A stretch of DNA of 64,000 bases from positions 2,294,001-2,358,000 of the forward strand of contig NZ_CP070969.1 in NCBI RefSeq assembly GCF_017086365.1, read 5' to 3'. The DNA is from Paenibacillus tianjinensis (lineage in GTDB: Bacteria > Bacillota > Bacilli > Paenibacillales > Paenibacillaceae). Numbering within the stretch: position 1 is the first letter of the stretch; each line of letters opens with the position of its first letter. Made by a program: the position numbers and the translations under genes. Under the pieces are notes generated by a model. The model was not told where the DNA came from and did not search any database. It worked only from the letters and a program-made list of their open reading frames with translations. Below are positions 53,417-61,572 of the stretch, one piece after another.

Positions 53417-53602
53417 ATGCGTAGTCGGAACGAGAACGGCCGGTATAGGCATAAGCGCGGCGAGGCGCTGGCCGGCAATTTCGAAAAGAAGTACGGATCG
53501 GATGTTGGTGTGCGCAGCGAGGTGAAGCTGGAGACGCTGAAAAGGAAAAACGACAGCTCATCAATAACGCCGCTGCTCAAGGAACAGCAACATAAGGAGT
53601 GA
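53417..53602 (+). CDS. Small basic protein, 61 aa
   Basis: ATG 53417 with GGGGAGG 9 nt upstream (an ATG at 53411 is too close to it). The protein is highly charged (RSRNENGRYRHKRGEALAGN, KKYGSDVGVRSEVKLETL) with no hydrophobic span. A terminator follows at 53641. Likely a real small gene; function unknown. Confidence 0.6.
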   Translation: MRSRNENGRYRHKRGEALAGNFEKKYGSDVGVRSEVKLETLKRKNDSSSITPLLKEQQHKE

Positions 53603-53640
53603 ACCCTCAGGTGTACCGTACCCAGTCTTTTAGCACAAGA

Positions 53641-53685
53641 AAATGTCCATGAAGCCAAGATATTGGCTACAGGGACATTTTTTTT
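53641..53685 (+). terminator. Terminator of the 61-aa gene
   Basis: AAATGTCC pairs with GGACATTT around an AGCCA/TGGCT inner stem and is followed by a long T-run. Confidence 0.85.
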
Positions 53686-53792
53686 GATTACCTGAATTAC
53701 ATAAAATGGGCTGCAGGATGGCATACTACCTCCCGGATGTACCTGATAACAATACAGGCAAATAGGGGGAGAATGGAATTAACATATTTCCG

Positions 53793-54350
53793 GTGCTGTC
53801 GCTGGATAGCCATAGTGTAGTTGTTGTGTCGGGTCAATATTTTTTTTATTTTATGATCTACTCTTTCTTTGGCTGGGTGCTCGAAGGAGCATATAATCTC
53901 TATAGTCAGGGAAGCTTCCGCAAAGAGGGGTTTCTCAAAGGGCCGTTTAAGCCGATGTACGGCTTTGCTCCCTTATTGCTGCTGGCAGCCCAGATGCTGA
54001 AGCTACCACTTCCGCTGTTTCTGGGGCTAGCCCTGATCATACCTTCGGCAGTTGAATATGCTAGCGGCTGGCTGCTGAAGTCGGCCTTCCATAAGCAGTG
54101 GTGGGACTATTCAGCAATGCCCCATCAGCTGCATGGACATATCTGTCTGAAATTTTCTTTATACTGGTGGGGGCTGGCCACTGCTTGTATCTATCTTCTT
54201 CAGCCATTAATGGAGCTGCTCTATCATCTTGTGGAGCCTGTTTGGCTACTGGGAATGCCGCTGATTATAATACTGTTCAGTGCCGATTTGCTATGGACCT
54301 GCTGGTCCCGGCGGCGTACCTTGAGAAGGCTGGAGCTGGGAGAAGGCTGA
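53793..54350 (+). CDS. PF06541-type membrane protein (putative ABC-transporter type IV family)
   Basis: 185 aa if started at GTG 53793. The AGGGGGA at 53764 is better spaced for an ATT at 53778, so the start is uncertain. Several membrane spans and the signature FMIYSFFGWVLEGAYNLYSQ, then RKEGFLKGPFKPMYGFAPLL, are typical of the PF06541/CmpB-like family. Despite the family name, transport has not been shown. Possibly co-transcribed with the gene at 54518. Confidence 0.8.
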   Translation: MLSLDSHSVVVVSGQYFFYFMIYSFFGWVLEGAYNLYSQGSFRKEGFLKGPFKPMYGFAPLLLLAAQMLKLPLPLFLGLALIIPSAVEYASGWLLKSAFHKQWWDYSAMPHQLHGHICLKFSLYWWGLATACIYLLQPLMELLYHLVEPVWLLGMPLIIILFSADLLWTCWSRRRTLRRLELGEG

Positions 54351-54517
54351 TCACAAGGCATGATTATATAAGACACAACAATATGGGACATTTCTTAGCC
54401 GTTATGGCAAAGGATGTCCCTATTTCGCATGTCCACAAGGAAAAACACCCATCTATGTCAAATATAGTGAGAGAACTAACGGAACATCAGCCGGAAGAGA
54501 TGTGAGGGGGTGGTAAG

Positions 54518-54958
54518 CTGAAGTCCGTTAAGGTTATTATTGTTGTCGGGACGCTGATTATCGGCGTTTTGCTGGGGTTGCTGCTGGCTGTGAGCCAACC
54601 TGTTACAAGAGATCAGCCAAATTTAATTACGCATTTTGACCAGACTGACCTGGAGAGAGTCAAAGAAATGATTCACCGTTTTGAAGAAGGCCAAGGAGAT
54701 AATCTGACTTTCCTGCAATGGGGAATAGACAGCGGGCCGTTTATATATGATTTCTATAATGACGGACGGGTGCTGTACTTGAGGGTAGATCAAACACGGG
54801 ATTACATGAGTACGAACCCAACAAAGACAGAGTATGTCTGCAGAGCCATTGAGCTCGCAGAGAGCGATGACTTATATAAGGTCGAACTGTCTGATTGCCG
54901 GAACTATCCCACAGACCAGCGGATCCCGATGGTTTCCTTCCCTAAGGAGAACCTGTAA
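54518..54958 (+). CDS. Membrane-anchored small protein with CTG start (unknown function)
   Basis: The frame contains no ATG, GTG or TTG near a binding site; CTG 54518 lies 7 nt after GAGGGGG, giving 146 aa. A hydrophobic N-terminal segment (KVIIVVGTLIIGVLLGLLLA) would be a signal anchor, followed by a polar extracytoplasmic domain (DLERVKEMIHRFEEGQGDNL, TFLQWGIDSGPFIYDFYNDG). A TTG at 54569 is an alternative start but lacks a binding site and would cut the anchor. No family recognised. Confidence 0.6.
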   Translation: MKSVKVIIVVGTLIIGVLLGLLLAVSQPVTRDQPNLITHFDQTDLERVKEMIHRFEEGQGDNLTFLQWGIDSGPFIYDFYNDGRVLYLRVDQTRDYMSTNPTKTEYVCRAIELAESDDLYKVELSDCRNYPTDQRIPMVSFPKENL

Positions 54959-55010
54959 TCTGTCCATTGATATAATCATATAATGTATGGAAAAGAGAGG
55001 GGATACAAGC

Positions 55011-55484
55011 ATGCCGATATCTGAATACTACCGCGGGCTGCGCAGCAAAGTAGGTACAGAACTGCTATTAGTGCCGTCTGTTGCGGCAGTCATACGCAAT
55101 GAGGCAGGAAAGATCCTCTTTATCCGTAAAGGCGGAGAATCACTCTGGGGAATGCCGGCAGGTGCAGTGGAGCCTGGAGAAACGCCGTCCAGAGCGGTGC
55201 GGCGCGAGGTTTTTGAGGAAACGGGACTCATGATAACACCCGAGCGGATCATTGGCGTATTCGGCGGTGCAAAATATGCATACGAGTACAGTAATGGAGA
55301 CCGTGTGGAGTATTCAATCACTGTCTTTGAGTGCTCAATCGTTAAGGGGACGCCAAGAAGCATGGATGGGGAATGTGAGGAGCTCAGATTCTTCAGTGAA
55401 GAAGAGCTGCCGAAGATTGCTATTCCCTATCCGCCGGAGGTATTCCGCCGGGGATCCGGTACGGTAAAAACGATTTTTGAATAA
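55011..55484 (+). CDS. Nudix hydrolase
   Basis: 157 aa from ATG 55011 (AGAGGGG upstream). The Nudix box GAVEPGETPSRAVRREVFEE plus TGL matches GX5EX7REUXEEXGU, with the Mg2+-binding glutamates. The N-terminal VPSVAAVIRNEAGKILFIRK is a standard start. Hydrolyses a nucleoside diphosphate-linked compound; substrate unknown. Confidence 0.92.
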   Translation: MPISEYYRGLRSKVGTELLLVPSVAAVIRNEAGKILFIRKGGESLWGMPAGAVEPGETPSRAVRREVFEETGLMITPERIIGVFGGAKYAYEYSNGDRVEYSITVFECSIVKGTPRSMDGECEELRFFSEEELPKIAIPYPPEVFRRGSGTVKTIFE

Positions 55485-55532
55485 AATCTGCTGAATGACC
55501 TCTGAATATACACAGGTTGTCTAAGATTTTGC

Positions 55533-55697
55533 ATGAAGGGGGCAGAGGTATCCGACGAATACAGAGTGATATTAATCTCATTACATACTACAGCACTTGT
55601 AACATTGGTTTTGGGTCTGGGCTCCAGAGCCTACTCAGAAGATCTGCCGCGGTTGTTGGCAAGCCACCCGGGTGATGCGCTGTGGGCGGATAATTAG
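55533..55697 (+). pseudogene. Truncated DUF2809-family fragment
   Basis: A 54-codon frame from ATG 55533 contains LGLGSRAYSEDLPRLLASHP and GDALWA, the first two blocks of DUF2809 membrane proteins, and then stops at TAG after two unrelated codons. The remaining two thirds of the domain are absent downstream. It lacks a good binding site. Most likely a decayed gene remnant. Confidence 0.6.
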
Positions 55698-55765
55698 CAA
55701 ATTCAACCGGAAAGCCGGATTTATTTTAATTCCATGTTGCCAGATTTGGAGATGAGATTCCTGTA

Positions 55766-56566
55766 ATGACCATGGTGAATAGCTTAATTGTGGTATGCCT
55801 GCTAACAATGATTATTAATACGGCTGAAACATTATCATATTCGGTCCGCTATGCCGGGGTTAAGCTGAACAAGATCGCCATAGCTTTGTCGCTGACCGGA
55901 ATTATTGTACTTGTATCGAGAACGGCAAATATGATCCAGGCTCCACTGACAGCAAAATTTGTTGACTATTCCAATAATGCAGACACAAGTTTTCCGCTTG
56001 GTAATTATTTACGAATAATTATGCTGGCATCTTCACTAGGCACATTAATCGCCATTGCACTCTTCCCGACCTTTGTCGGCCTTTTTAGCAGGGTAATCTC
56101 CAAGCTGGAGGTGGAGGGCTCCCTTCCTAAGCTCCTGAGCAGCGTGACGGTAGAACAGCTTAAGAACACGCGCAAATATATCAAAAGACCCGGAATAAAG
56201 CTGCCCAGCTTCAGATATCTTGGAATTCCTAAGCGGTTTATCATCATGAATATTTTTGTTACCGGGTTCTATACCGTAGGGGTAATCTCTTCGCTGTATG
56301 CAGGGCATTTATCCCCTCACCTCCTGGCAACCGCTTCGAATGCCTCCGGTCTGATCAACGGACTGGCTACGATCTTGCTGACCATCTTTATTGATCCGCA
56401 GCTGGGAATTATTACACACAAAGCCACGGAACAAGCAGAATACCGCGATCAGCTGGGAAAAATCTATGTGCTGCTGATGTTCTCCCGATTCCTTGGAACA
56501 TTGCTAGGCCAGCTTGTATTCATACCAGCAGCCCATTTCATCAGCTGGATGGTGCAGCTGATCTGA
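55766..56566 (+). CDS. amj: Amj/YdaH-family lipid II flippase
   Basis: 266 aa from ATG 55766 (GGAGATGAG upstream). About six membrane spans; the N-terminus NSLIVVCLLTMIINTAETLS and the segment NASGLINGLATILLTIFIDP are typical of Amj (formerly DUF2837). Amj moves lipid-linked peptidoglycan precursor across the membrane and backs up MurJ, usually under cell-envelope stress control. Convergent with the coiled-coil gene. Confidence 0.9.
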   Translation: MTMVNSLIVVCLLTMIINTAETLSYSVRYAGVKLNKIAIALSLTGIIVLVSRTANMIQAPLTAKFVDYSNNADTSFPLGNYLRIIMLASSLGTLIAIALFPTFVGLFSRVISKLEVEGSLPKLLSSVTVEQLKNTRKYIKRPGIKLPSFRYLGIPKRFIIMNIFVTGFYTVGVISSLYAGHLSPHLLATASNASGLINGLATILLTIFIDPQLGIITHKATEQAEYRDQLGKIYVLLMFSRFLGTLLGQLVFIPAAHFISWMVQLI

Positions 56567-56618
56567 TAAGGCCATTATTGAAGCGAAGCTTCAGCAGATC
56601 GATGATCGCAGAAGGGAT

Positions 56619-57401
56619 TCAATTCGGGAATTTGGTTTCGGCTAATCGGAGGGCAGCGGAAATCTTTTGTTCCAAGCTATTAATTTGCGTAAGCCAGGTA
56701 TGGATTTCCCCCATTTTGGTACAAGAAAGCTTCATTGCTGCCGCCGCAGTGACCGCGTCGCCCGCCTTCACTGCGGCTTTATAGCGTTTGTCAGCCTCCG
56801 AACGTACACTCTGGATAGCACTGACCTGTTTATTACCGGCCGTTACCTGCTTTCTTAGGCCAGCGATGGGTGAGAGTGCATCTTTGGCCGGCTTATTTCG
56901 TGCAGCGGCGGCTGCCTTGGCAACGGTAAGCGCGGTATTCTTGCTCTTAATCTCCGCCCGGGCTGCCGTTACTGCCGGTTTCAATTTATTGCGCTGCAAA
57001 TCCAGGGCTGTGACTGACTTGAGATTCCCCGCTTTGCGCGCGGCGGTTGCCTGTTTGCCCAGCGCCGAATATTGCTCAAGCAGCACCGCATACTTCTTCT
57101 GCACCACTGCTGCTTCTGACTTAAGACGGCTCAGCAATGCCTGATCTGTTAATTCAAGCCGGGCTTTGATGACAGCAAGATCACTGATGTTCTGCTTGCG
57201 GAGGGTCTGATTACGCTTGCTCTCCGCCTTGACTGTTTCCTGCAGGCTGATGTAACTGCTGTACAATTCATTAATCTGGTTCAGCGCCTCATCCCAGCCG
57301 GAGGCTGCTGAGGCCTGGATGCTGTTCCCGGTGAGGAACGCCAGCAGTACCAATAAACCGGTAAATCTTCTGATACCATTCGTAATCACATGTTTAGCCA
57401 T
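56619..57401 (-). CDS. Secreted coiled-coil protein of unknown function
   Basis: 260 aa from ATG at 57401; the longer frame to 57503 runs through the leader hairpin and is not used. A signal peptide (KHVITNGIRRFTGLLVLLAF then LTGNSIQASAAS) precedes a long Ala/Lys/Gln-rich helical region with heptad character through about 255, with only one Cys. Likely an exported coiled-coil protein associated with the cell wall. Expression appears to be controlled by an attenuator-like leader (57438-57512). Confidence 0.8.
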   Translation of the reverse strand: MAKHVITNGIRRFTGLLVLLAFLTGNSIQASAASGWDEALNQINELYSSYISLQETVKAESKRNQTLRKQNISDLAVIKARLELTDQALLSRLKSEAAVVQKKYAVLLEQYSALGKQATAARKAGNLKSVTALDLQRNKLKPAVTAARAEIKSKNTALTVAKAAAAARNKPAKDALSPIAGLRKQVTAGNKQVSAIQSVRSEADKRYKAAVKAGDAVTAAAAMKLSCTKMGEIHTWLTQINSLEQKISAALRLAETKFPN

Positions 57402-57437
57402 TTCAGTCAACTCCAGTCTTAATATTGTTATAGAGCG

Positions 57438-57512
57438 CAAAAAAAAGCACCCCCAAGAAAGGCAACAATGCCTGTCCTGCGAGGTGCTTCGCCCGCTCCA
57501 CATGTGTAATTG
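57438..57512 (-). ncRNA. Attenuator-like leader or short RNA upstream of the coiled-coil gene
   Basis: Read on the minus strand, a good promoter (-35 TTGACT 57547-57542, 17-bp spacer, -10 TATAGT 57524-57519) predicts a start near 57512. The transcript folds AAGCACC with GGTGCTT around an inner AGGCA-TTGT-TGCCT hairpin and ends in eight U residues at 57446-57438, a classic terminator 37 nt before the gene's start codon. Either an attenuated 5' leader or a 75-nt small RNA. It matches no riboswitch class I can name. Confidence 0.6.
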
Positions 57513-57518
57513 TTATTT

Positions 57519-57547
57519 ACTATAGCTTGAGATTATTGGAAAGTCAA
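57519..57547 (-). promoter_or_regulatory. Promoter of the leader RNA / coiled-coil gene
   Basis: Minus strand TTGACT (57547-57542), 17-bp spacer, TATAGT (57524-57519); five of six matches in each hexamer. Confidence 0.75.
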
Positions 57548-57696
57548 GGAATAAAGGAACATTAGTTCGTTTACCAATGATTACCAATATATGTTACAAT
57601 ACTAGAATAACTGTGAAATACATTGCGGATACAACTACATAAGGAGTAACTCGCGAATATTGAAATGGGATCATCAATGAACCAAAGGAGGCAGAC

Positions 57697-58563
57697 ATGA
57701 ATCAGATTCAAGACCTACCCTATGATCAAATAGCTCTTATTACTGGGACCTCCAGCGGTTTTGGACTGCTGACTGCGCTTACCTTGGCGGCAAAAGGATA
57801 TCACGTGATTGCCACGATGCGTGATCTGGGCCGCAAAGACGAGCTTATCCGTCAGGCTGAAGAAGCTGATGTGCTCAATCGAATTCATCTAATGACGCTG
57901 GATGTCACCGATTCGGAGTCCATAGAATCGGTTGTTTCAGCAATTATAGACCGTTTTGGAAGAATCGACGTGCTAGTTAATAATGCAGGCTTTGCCGTTG
58001 GCGGGTTCGTTGAGGAAGTAAGTATGGAACAATGGCGTCACCAGATGGATACGAACTTTTTCGGGCTGGTGGAGGTAACGAAGGCTGTACTTCCTGTGAT
58101 GCGGCAGCAGCGCGAAGGGAGCATTATCAATGTCAGCAGTGTCAGCGGATTAATCGGCTTTCCCGGTTACGCACCCTATGCCGCATCCAAGTATGCAGTG
58201 GAGGGCTTCAGCGAAAGTCTGCGCCAAGAATTGCTGCCCTTCGGTATCCGGGTCGTTCTGGTCGAGCCCGGCTCCTTCCGCACCTCGATCTGGGGAAAGG
58301 GCATTTACGGAATCCGGACAAGTGAAGATTCACCGTATTACAAGCAGCTTACTGAGGTGCTCCGCTACTCCCGTCGGACCGCAGAAACAGCACCCGATCC
58401 CCGCCAGGTGGCTGACCTGATCGGCAAGCTGGTCTTCTTGGGTGCGCCTAAGCTGCGTTATCCCATCGGCAAAGGCTCTAAGGTCCTGAGTATTGGCAAA
58501 GCGCTGCTGCCCTGGAAAACGCTGGAACGGTTCATCGCCAAATCCCTGTCGGGAATGAAATGA
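57697..58563 (+). CDS. Short-chain dehydrogenase/reductase
   Basis: 288 aa from ATG 57697 (AAAGGAGG upstream). Classical SDR: cofactor loop TGTSSGFG (16-23), NNAG (about 95), catalytic Ser in VSSVSG, and Tyr161-x3-Lys165 in YAASK. The C-terminal half after VEPGSFRTSIWGKG is variable and sets substrate choice, which is unknown. Cytoplasmic NAD(P)H-dependent oxidoreductase, monocistronic. Confidence 0.93.
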   Translation: MNQIQDLPYDQIALITGTSSGFGLLTALTLAAKGYHVIATMRDLGRKDELIRQAEEADVLNRIHLMTLDVTDSESIESVVSAIIDRFGRIDVLVNNAGFAVGGFVEEVSMEQWRHQMDTNFFGLVEVTKAVLPVMRQQREGSIINVSSVSGLIGFPGYAPYAASKYAVEGFSESLRQELLPFGIRVVLVEPGSFRTSIWGKGIYGIRTSEDSPYYKQLTEVLRYSRRTAETAPDPRQVADLIGKLVFLGAPKLRYPIGKGSKVLSIGKALLPWKTLERFIAKSLSGMK

Positions 58564-58677
58564 CCACTCACCAAAGCATAAGCTCTTTTACTCCATACGC
58601 AGATTCATTGCCAAATTTCATGAGTTTGCCTAAAATGAAGGTTGATAGATTTTGTATATGAAGAATTGGGGTGTGTT

Positions 58678-59079
58678 ATGCCGGATACAGTAGGACTACA
58701 TATCTGTTTTGATGAACAGGGGCGTGAGATTGAGGTACTCGATGTGACTCCCGTGGCGGAGGATAAATACAGGATCGAGGAGACACCGATTTTCAACCCG
58801 TGCATTACGCTGGGAGATATTATCCGGGTAACAGAGAAACAGGGCATTTCGTATTACGTGGAGACGGTTCAGAAGTCCGCTTACCGGAGATATGCCTGGC
58901 TGCTCAGCAAAGAGGCGGCAGGTTCCCCGGAGATTAGGGATATGAGGCAGCGGGTGAAGGATAACGGCGGGAAATGGGAGCAGATCTTCGGCGGTTTGCT
59001 CGTCATCCACATGCCCAAAAATACCGTGATCGACACGGACGCGGAAATGTCGCGGATACTTGCAAAGTTCGAACTCTAG
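58678..59079 (+). CDS. DUF4265-like protein
   Basis: 133 aa from ATG 58678 (GGGGTG upstream; the frame extends to 58642 without a binding site). The pattern YRIEETPIFNPCITLGDIIR, then a polar middle and a C-terminal GGKWEQIFGGLLVIHMPKNT resembles DUF4265 proteins. No catalytic motif is known for the family. The signal peptidase gene starts 22 bp downstream, so the two may be co-transcribed. Confidence 0.65.
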   Translation: MPDTVGLHICFDEQGREIEVLDVTPVAEDKYRIEETPIFNPCITLGDIIRVTEKQGISYYVETVQKSAYRRYAWLLSKEAAGSPEIRDMRQRVKDNGGKWEQIFGGLLVIHMPKNTVIDTDAEMSRILAKFEL

Positions 59080-59101
59080 ATATACATAACCGAGGTGGCA
59101 A

Positions 59102-59599
59102 ATGAAAAAATTTCTGAAGCAGTGGGTTCCGAGTATAGCAATTGGTATCATCCTGTCATTATTTATCCGGTCTTATGTTGCTGAAGCAATGAGAGTTCCA
59201 ACCGACTCCATGGTTCCCACGATAAAAGTGGACGACCGGCTGCTGGTAGAGAAGATGCTCTGGCTGACCACGCTGAAGCATGGTGATATCGTTGTGTTTA
59301 ATCCGCCGGTCGCCGGTGATGAACAGAAGAAATATGTCAAACGTTTGATGGGCCTTCCAGGTGACACGATCGAAATTAAAGACGGCGCCTTGTTCAGAAA
59401 TGGTGAAAAGATCGATGAGCCATATCTAAAAGAAACCATGAACTATACCTTCGGGCCGGTTACTGTTCCAGAGGAACACTATTTTTTCCTTGGCGACAAC
59501 CGGAATATCAGCTATGATGCTCATTTGTGGGAGACTCCCTTTGTAGCCAAGGATAAGTTAATTGGTAAAGTAGTTGCCGATGTAAACGATCTTTTTTAG
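59102..59599 (+). CDS. lepB: Type I signal peptidase
   Basis: 165 aa from ATG 59102 (GAGGTGG upstream). One N-terminal membrane anchor (VPSIAIGIILSLFIRSYVAE), catalytic Ser36 in PTDSMVPT, general-base Lys80 in YVKRLMGLPGD, and box E FFLGDNRNISYDAH. Cleaves signal peptides of exported proteins outside the membrane. Short, single-anchor form typical of SipS-like Bacillota enzymes; Bacillota often have several. Confidence 0.95.
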   Translation: MKKFLKQWVPSIAIGIILSLFIRSYVAEAMRVPTDSMVPTIKVDDRLLVEKMLWLTTLKHGDIVVFNPPVAGDEQKKYVKRLMGLPGDTIEIKDGALFRNGEKIDEPYLKETMNYTFGPVTVPEEHYFFLGDNRNISYDAHLWETPFVAKDKLIGKVVADVNDLF

Positions 59600-59606
59600 A
59601 ACTGTA

Positions 59607-59912
59607 TTAGCCTGTAACTGGGTAATCTACAACAATGACATTTTCGATTATTCCCTCTAGCATAGCCACAAACTCCTGGTGAGCCGGATGCGGCCCATAT
59701 TGACGCAGGGCTTCCTGATCTGTAAAGGTCACGCGAAGCCCCAGCGTATATCCATGGATATTCCCCGTTTCCTCTGTCACATTAACCCCTGCCGTTAATC
59801 CGACAATTCCTGGTATCTGTTCCTTCAGCCTCAAAAGTTTCTGCACCAGCAGCTCTTCTGTTTGCGGTTCGTAATTACTGTTGAATTTAAAGACAACTAG
59901 ATGCTCGTACAT
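59607..59912 (-). CDS. Stress-responsive A/B barrel (Dabb) domain protein
   Basis: 101 aa from ATG at 59912 (AGGAGG upstream). The Dabb pattern is clear: EHLVVFKF at the start, LKEQIPGIVGLTAGVNVTEE, and HPAHQEFVAMLEGIIENVIV with VDYP near the end. A small dimeric ferredoxin-like fold; in bacteria the ligand and role are usually unknown. Convergent with lepB. Confidence 0.9.
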   Translation of the reverse strand: MYEHLVVFKFNSNYEPQTEELLVQKLLRLKEQIPGIVGLTAGVNVTEETGNIHGYTLGLRVTFTDQEALRQYGPHPAHQEFVAMLEGIIENVIVVDYPVTG

Positions 59913-60089
59913 AATAATACCTCCTCAAAGTTACAGCTTAGCGTTCATTATACTACATAACTGAAACATGAAAGGATAAGCCATGACAGATCCTGTCTAT
60001 GTAACGAGAATCAAATCTCTGTTAGCCCTTAGAACGATGCTGAAATCAAATCTATCCATATCGATGGTCCTTTAGTGGGGATTTTGCCG

Positions 60090-60227
60090 GTGAATACTAA
60101 AATTGTCCCGCTCAGACTATGTTTCAGGTTCACGGATGACCGGACACAGGCGATACAGAGTCTTCATGCCTGGGCCGAAATAAATGGAGTCAGGCTGAAA
60201 TACGGCAGATTTGTGAAATGGATGTAA
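60090..60227 (+). CDS. Possible 45-aa small protein or gene remnant
   Basis: GTG 60090 with GTGGGGA 8 nt upstream opens a 45-codon frame (NTKIVPLRLCFRFTDDRTQA ... VKWM) ending at TAA 60225. It lies in a 464-bp gap between the Dabb and HD-GYP genes. The composition is coding-like but no family is recognised; it may be the tail of a lost gene. Confidence 0.3.
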   Translation: MNTKIVPLRLCFRFTDDRTQAIQSLHAWAEINGVRLKYGRFVKWM

Positions 60228-60376
60228 TAATATTTGAAAAAGGCGGCTAAAGTAGGGATTCATTTGAACTACTCTGGGCAGTGAATGCGACTTTAACCAT
60301 ATTGTCACTAAAAGGTCATTTGGCTATGATCAATTTACACAAGGAATATTATTTTCTCAAGAAGGAGTGCTGCAAC

Positions 60377-61405
60377 TTGAAAGTTCATGTCACAGATCTA
60401 AAACCCGGCGATTGTCTTATGACTGACACTTTCAATAGTGTGGGCTTGCATATATTGCCCAGCGGGACCATTGTCCAGCGTGAAGAAATCTCCCTGCTGA
60501 TCCGGCAAAGAATAGAGTATGTATCGATAGTAGCCCGCGAGCTGCCGCAAACCATTGAGGAGCAGAGCCATGGTCTGCACGATGATTTTGATCAAGTAAT
60601 CATGAATTATGAATCGACTTTCCTCGAGGCCCTTTCGCAGGGCAGCTTTACACCAGACCTTGTAGATGCTACATTACAACCGCTGCTGGAAACATTAGAT
60701 AAGCAAAAGGATGTTGTATCCCTGCTGCTTCTGCTGGACCGTGAGGATGTTGACACCTACCAGCATTCGCTGCAGGTGGGGCTGCTGTCTTACTATATTG
60801 CGACATGGCTTGGTTACTCCAAAGAGGAGCGCTATAAGATCAGCCGTGCCGGCTACCTGCACGATATCGGCAAAAGCCAGGTGTCATTGTCCATCTTAAA
60901 TAATTCGGGATGGCTAAATGCTGCAGAGGAAGAGGAATTGAAGCGCCACACCGCCTACGGTTACGATATTATCCGGAGATCCATGAAGGATGAAGCTACG
61001 GCACTGGTTGCGCTGCAGCATCATGAATATGAGGATGGTTCGGGGTATCCGGCCAATCTCCGCAAAAATGATATTCACCCCTATACTGAAATAGTTACTG
61101 TCGCAGATATCTATATGAAGCTTACTACGTCCAGGCTGAGCCGGCCGAAGCAGGGGCTTGTGTCCGTGCTGCGCCAGGTGCATGAAATGGGCTTTGGCAA
61201 GCTGAACGGAAATGTAGTGCAGGCTCTTACAGGGCATTTGCTGCCTGGGTTCGTTGGTAAGACGGTGCAGCTCAGCAACGGGGAAACAGGCACCATTGTA
61301 ATGAACAATGCTCTTGATATCTTCAAGCCGCTGATTAAGGTGGATGAGGATTATAGGGATTTATCACGGGAACGCAGTCTTACGGTTGATGAAGTTTTTA
61401 TCTAG
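60377..61405 (+). CDS. HD-GYP cyclic-di-GMP phosphodiesterase
   Basis: 342 aa from TTG 60377, chosen because AAGGAG lies 10 nt upstream; a longer frame from 60281 has no binding site. N-terminal 120 residues have no clear sensor domain. The HD-GYP core shows YQHSLQVGLLSYYIATWLG, GYLHDIGK (His162-Asp163), HTAYGYDII, HHEYEDGSGYP (His215-His216, DGSGYP) and TVADIYMKLTTSR. All metal ligands appear kept, so it should hydrolyse c-di-GMP to pGpG or GMP in the cytoplasm. Confidence 0.92.
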   Translation: MKVHVTDLKPGDCLMTDTFNSVGLHILPSGTIVQREEISLLIRQRIEYVSIVARELPQTIEEQSHGLHDDFDQVIMNYESTFLEALSQGSFTPDLVDATLQPLLETLDKQKDVVSLLLLLDREDVDTYQHSLQVGLLSYYIATWLGYSKEERYKISRAGYLHDIGKSQVSLSILNNSGWLNAAEEEELKRHTAYGYDIIRRSMKDEATALVALQHHEYEDGSGYPANLRKNDIHPYTEIVTVADIYMKLTTSRLSRPKQGLVSVLRQVHEMGFGKLNGNVVQALTGHLLPGFVGKTVQLSNGETGTIVMNNALDIFKPLIKVDEDYRDLSRERSLTVDEVFI

Positions 61406-61440
61406 ATAATCAGGTTGTCATATAAGCAGCTATAGTATAC

Positions 61441-61487
61441 AGGCTATCTTAACGGATCCGGAGTGACCCGTGGGGATGGCCTTTTTA
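61441..61487 (+). terminator. Terminator of the HD-GYP gene
   Basis: AGGCTATC pairs with GATGGCCT (one G-T) around an ACGG/CCGT inner stem and is followed by TTTTT. Confidence 0.8.
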
Positions 61488-61572
61488 CATTCTACTGAAT
61501 TTGAATTCCCTCTGTTAAATGGGCTATGATTACATCAGAGCCGGCCTATTAAACGGCGCGGAAAGAGGAGAA

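Noticed and set aside
54098..54505. 135-codon frame overlapping the PF06541 gene
   Set aside because: Mostly out of frame with the membrane protein; the non-overlapping 40-codon tail has no binding site.
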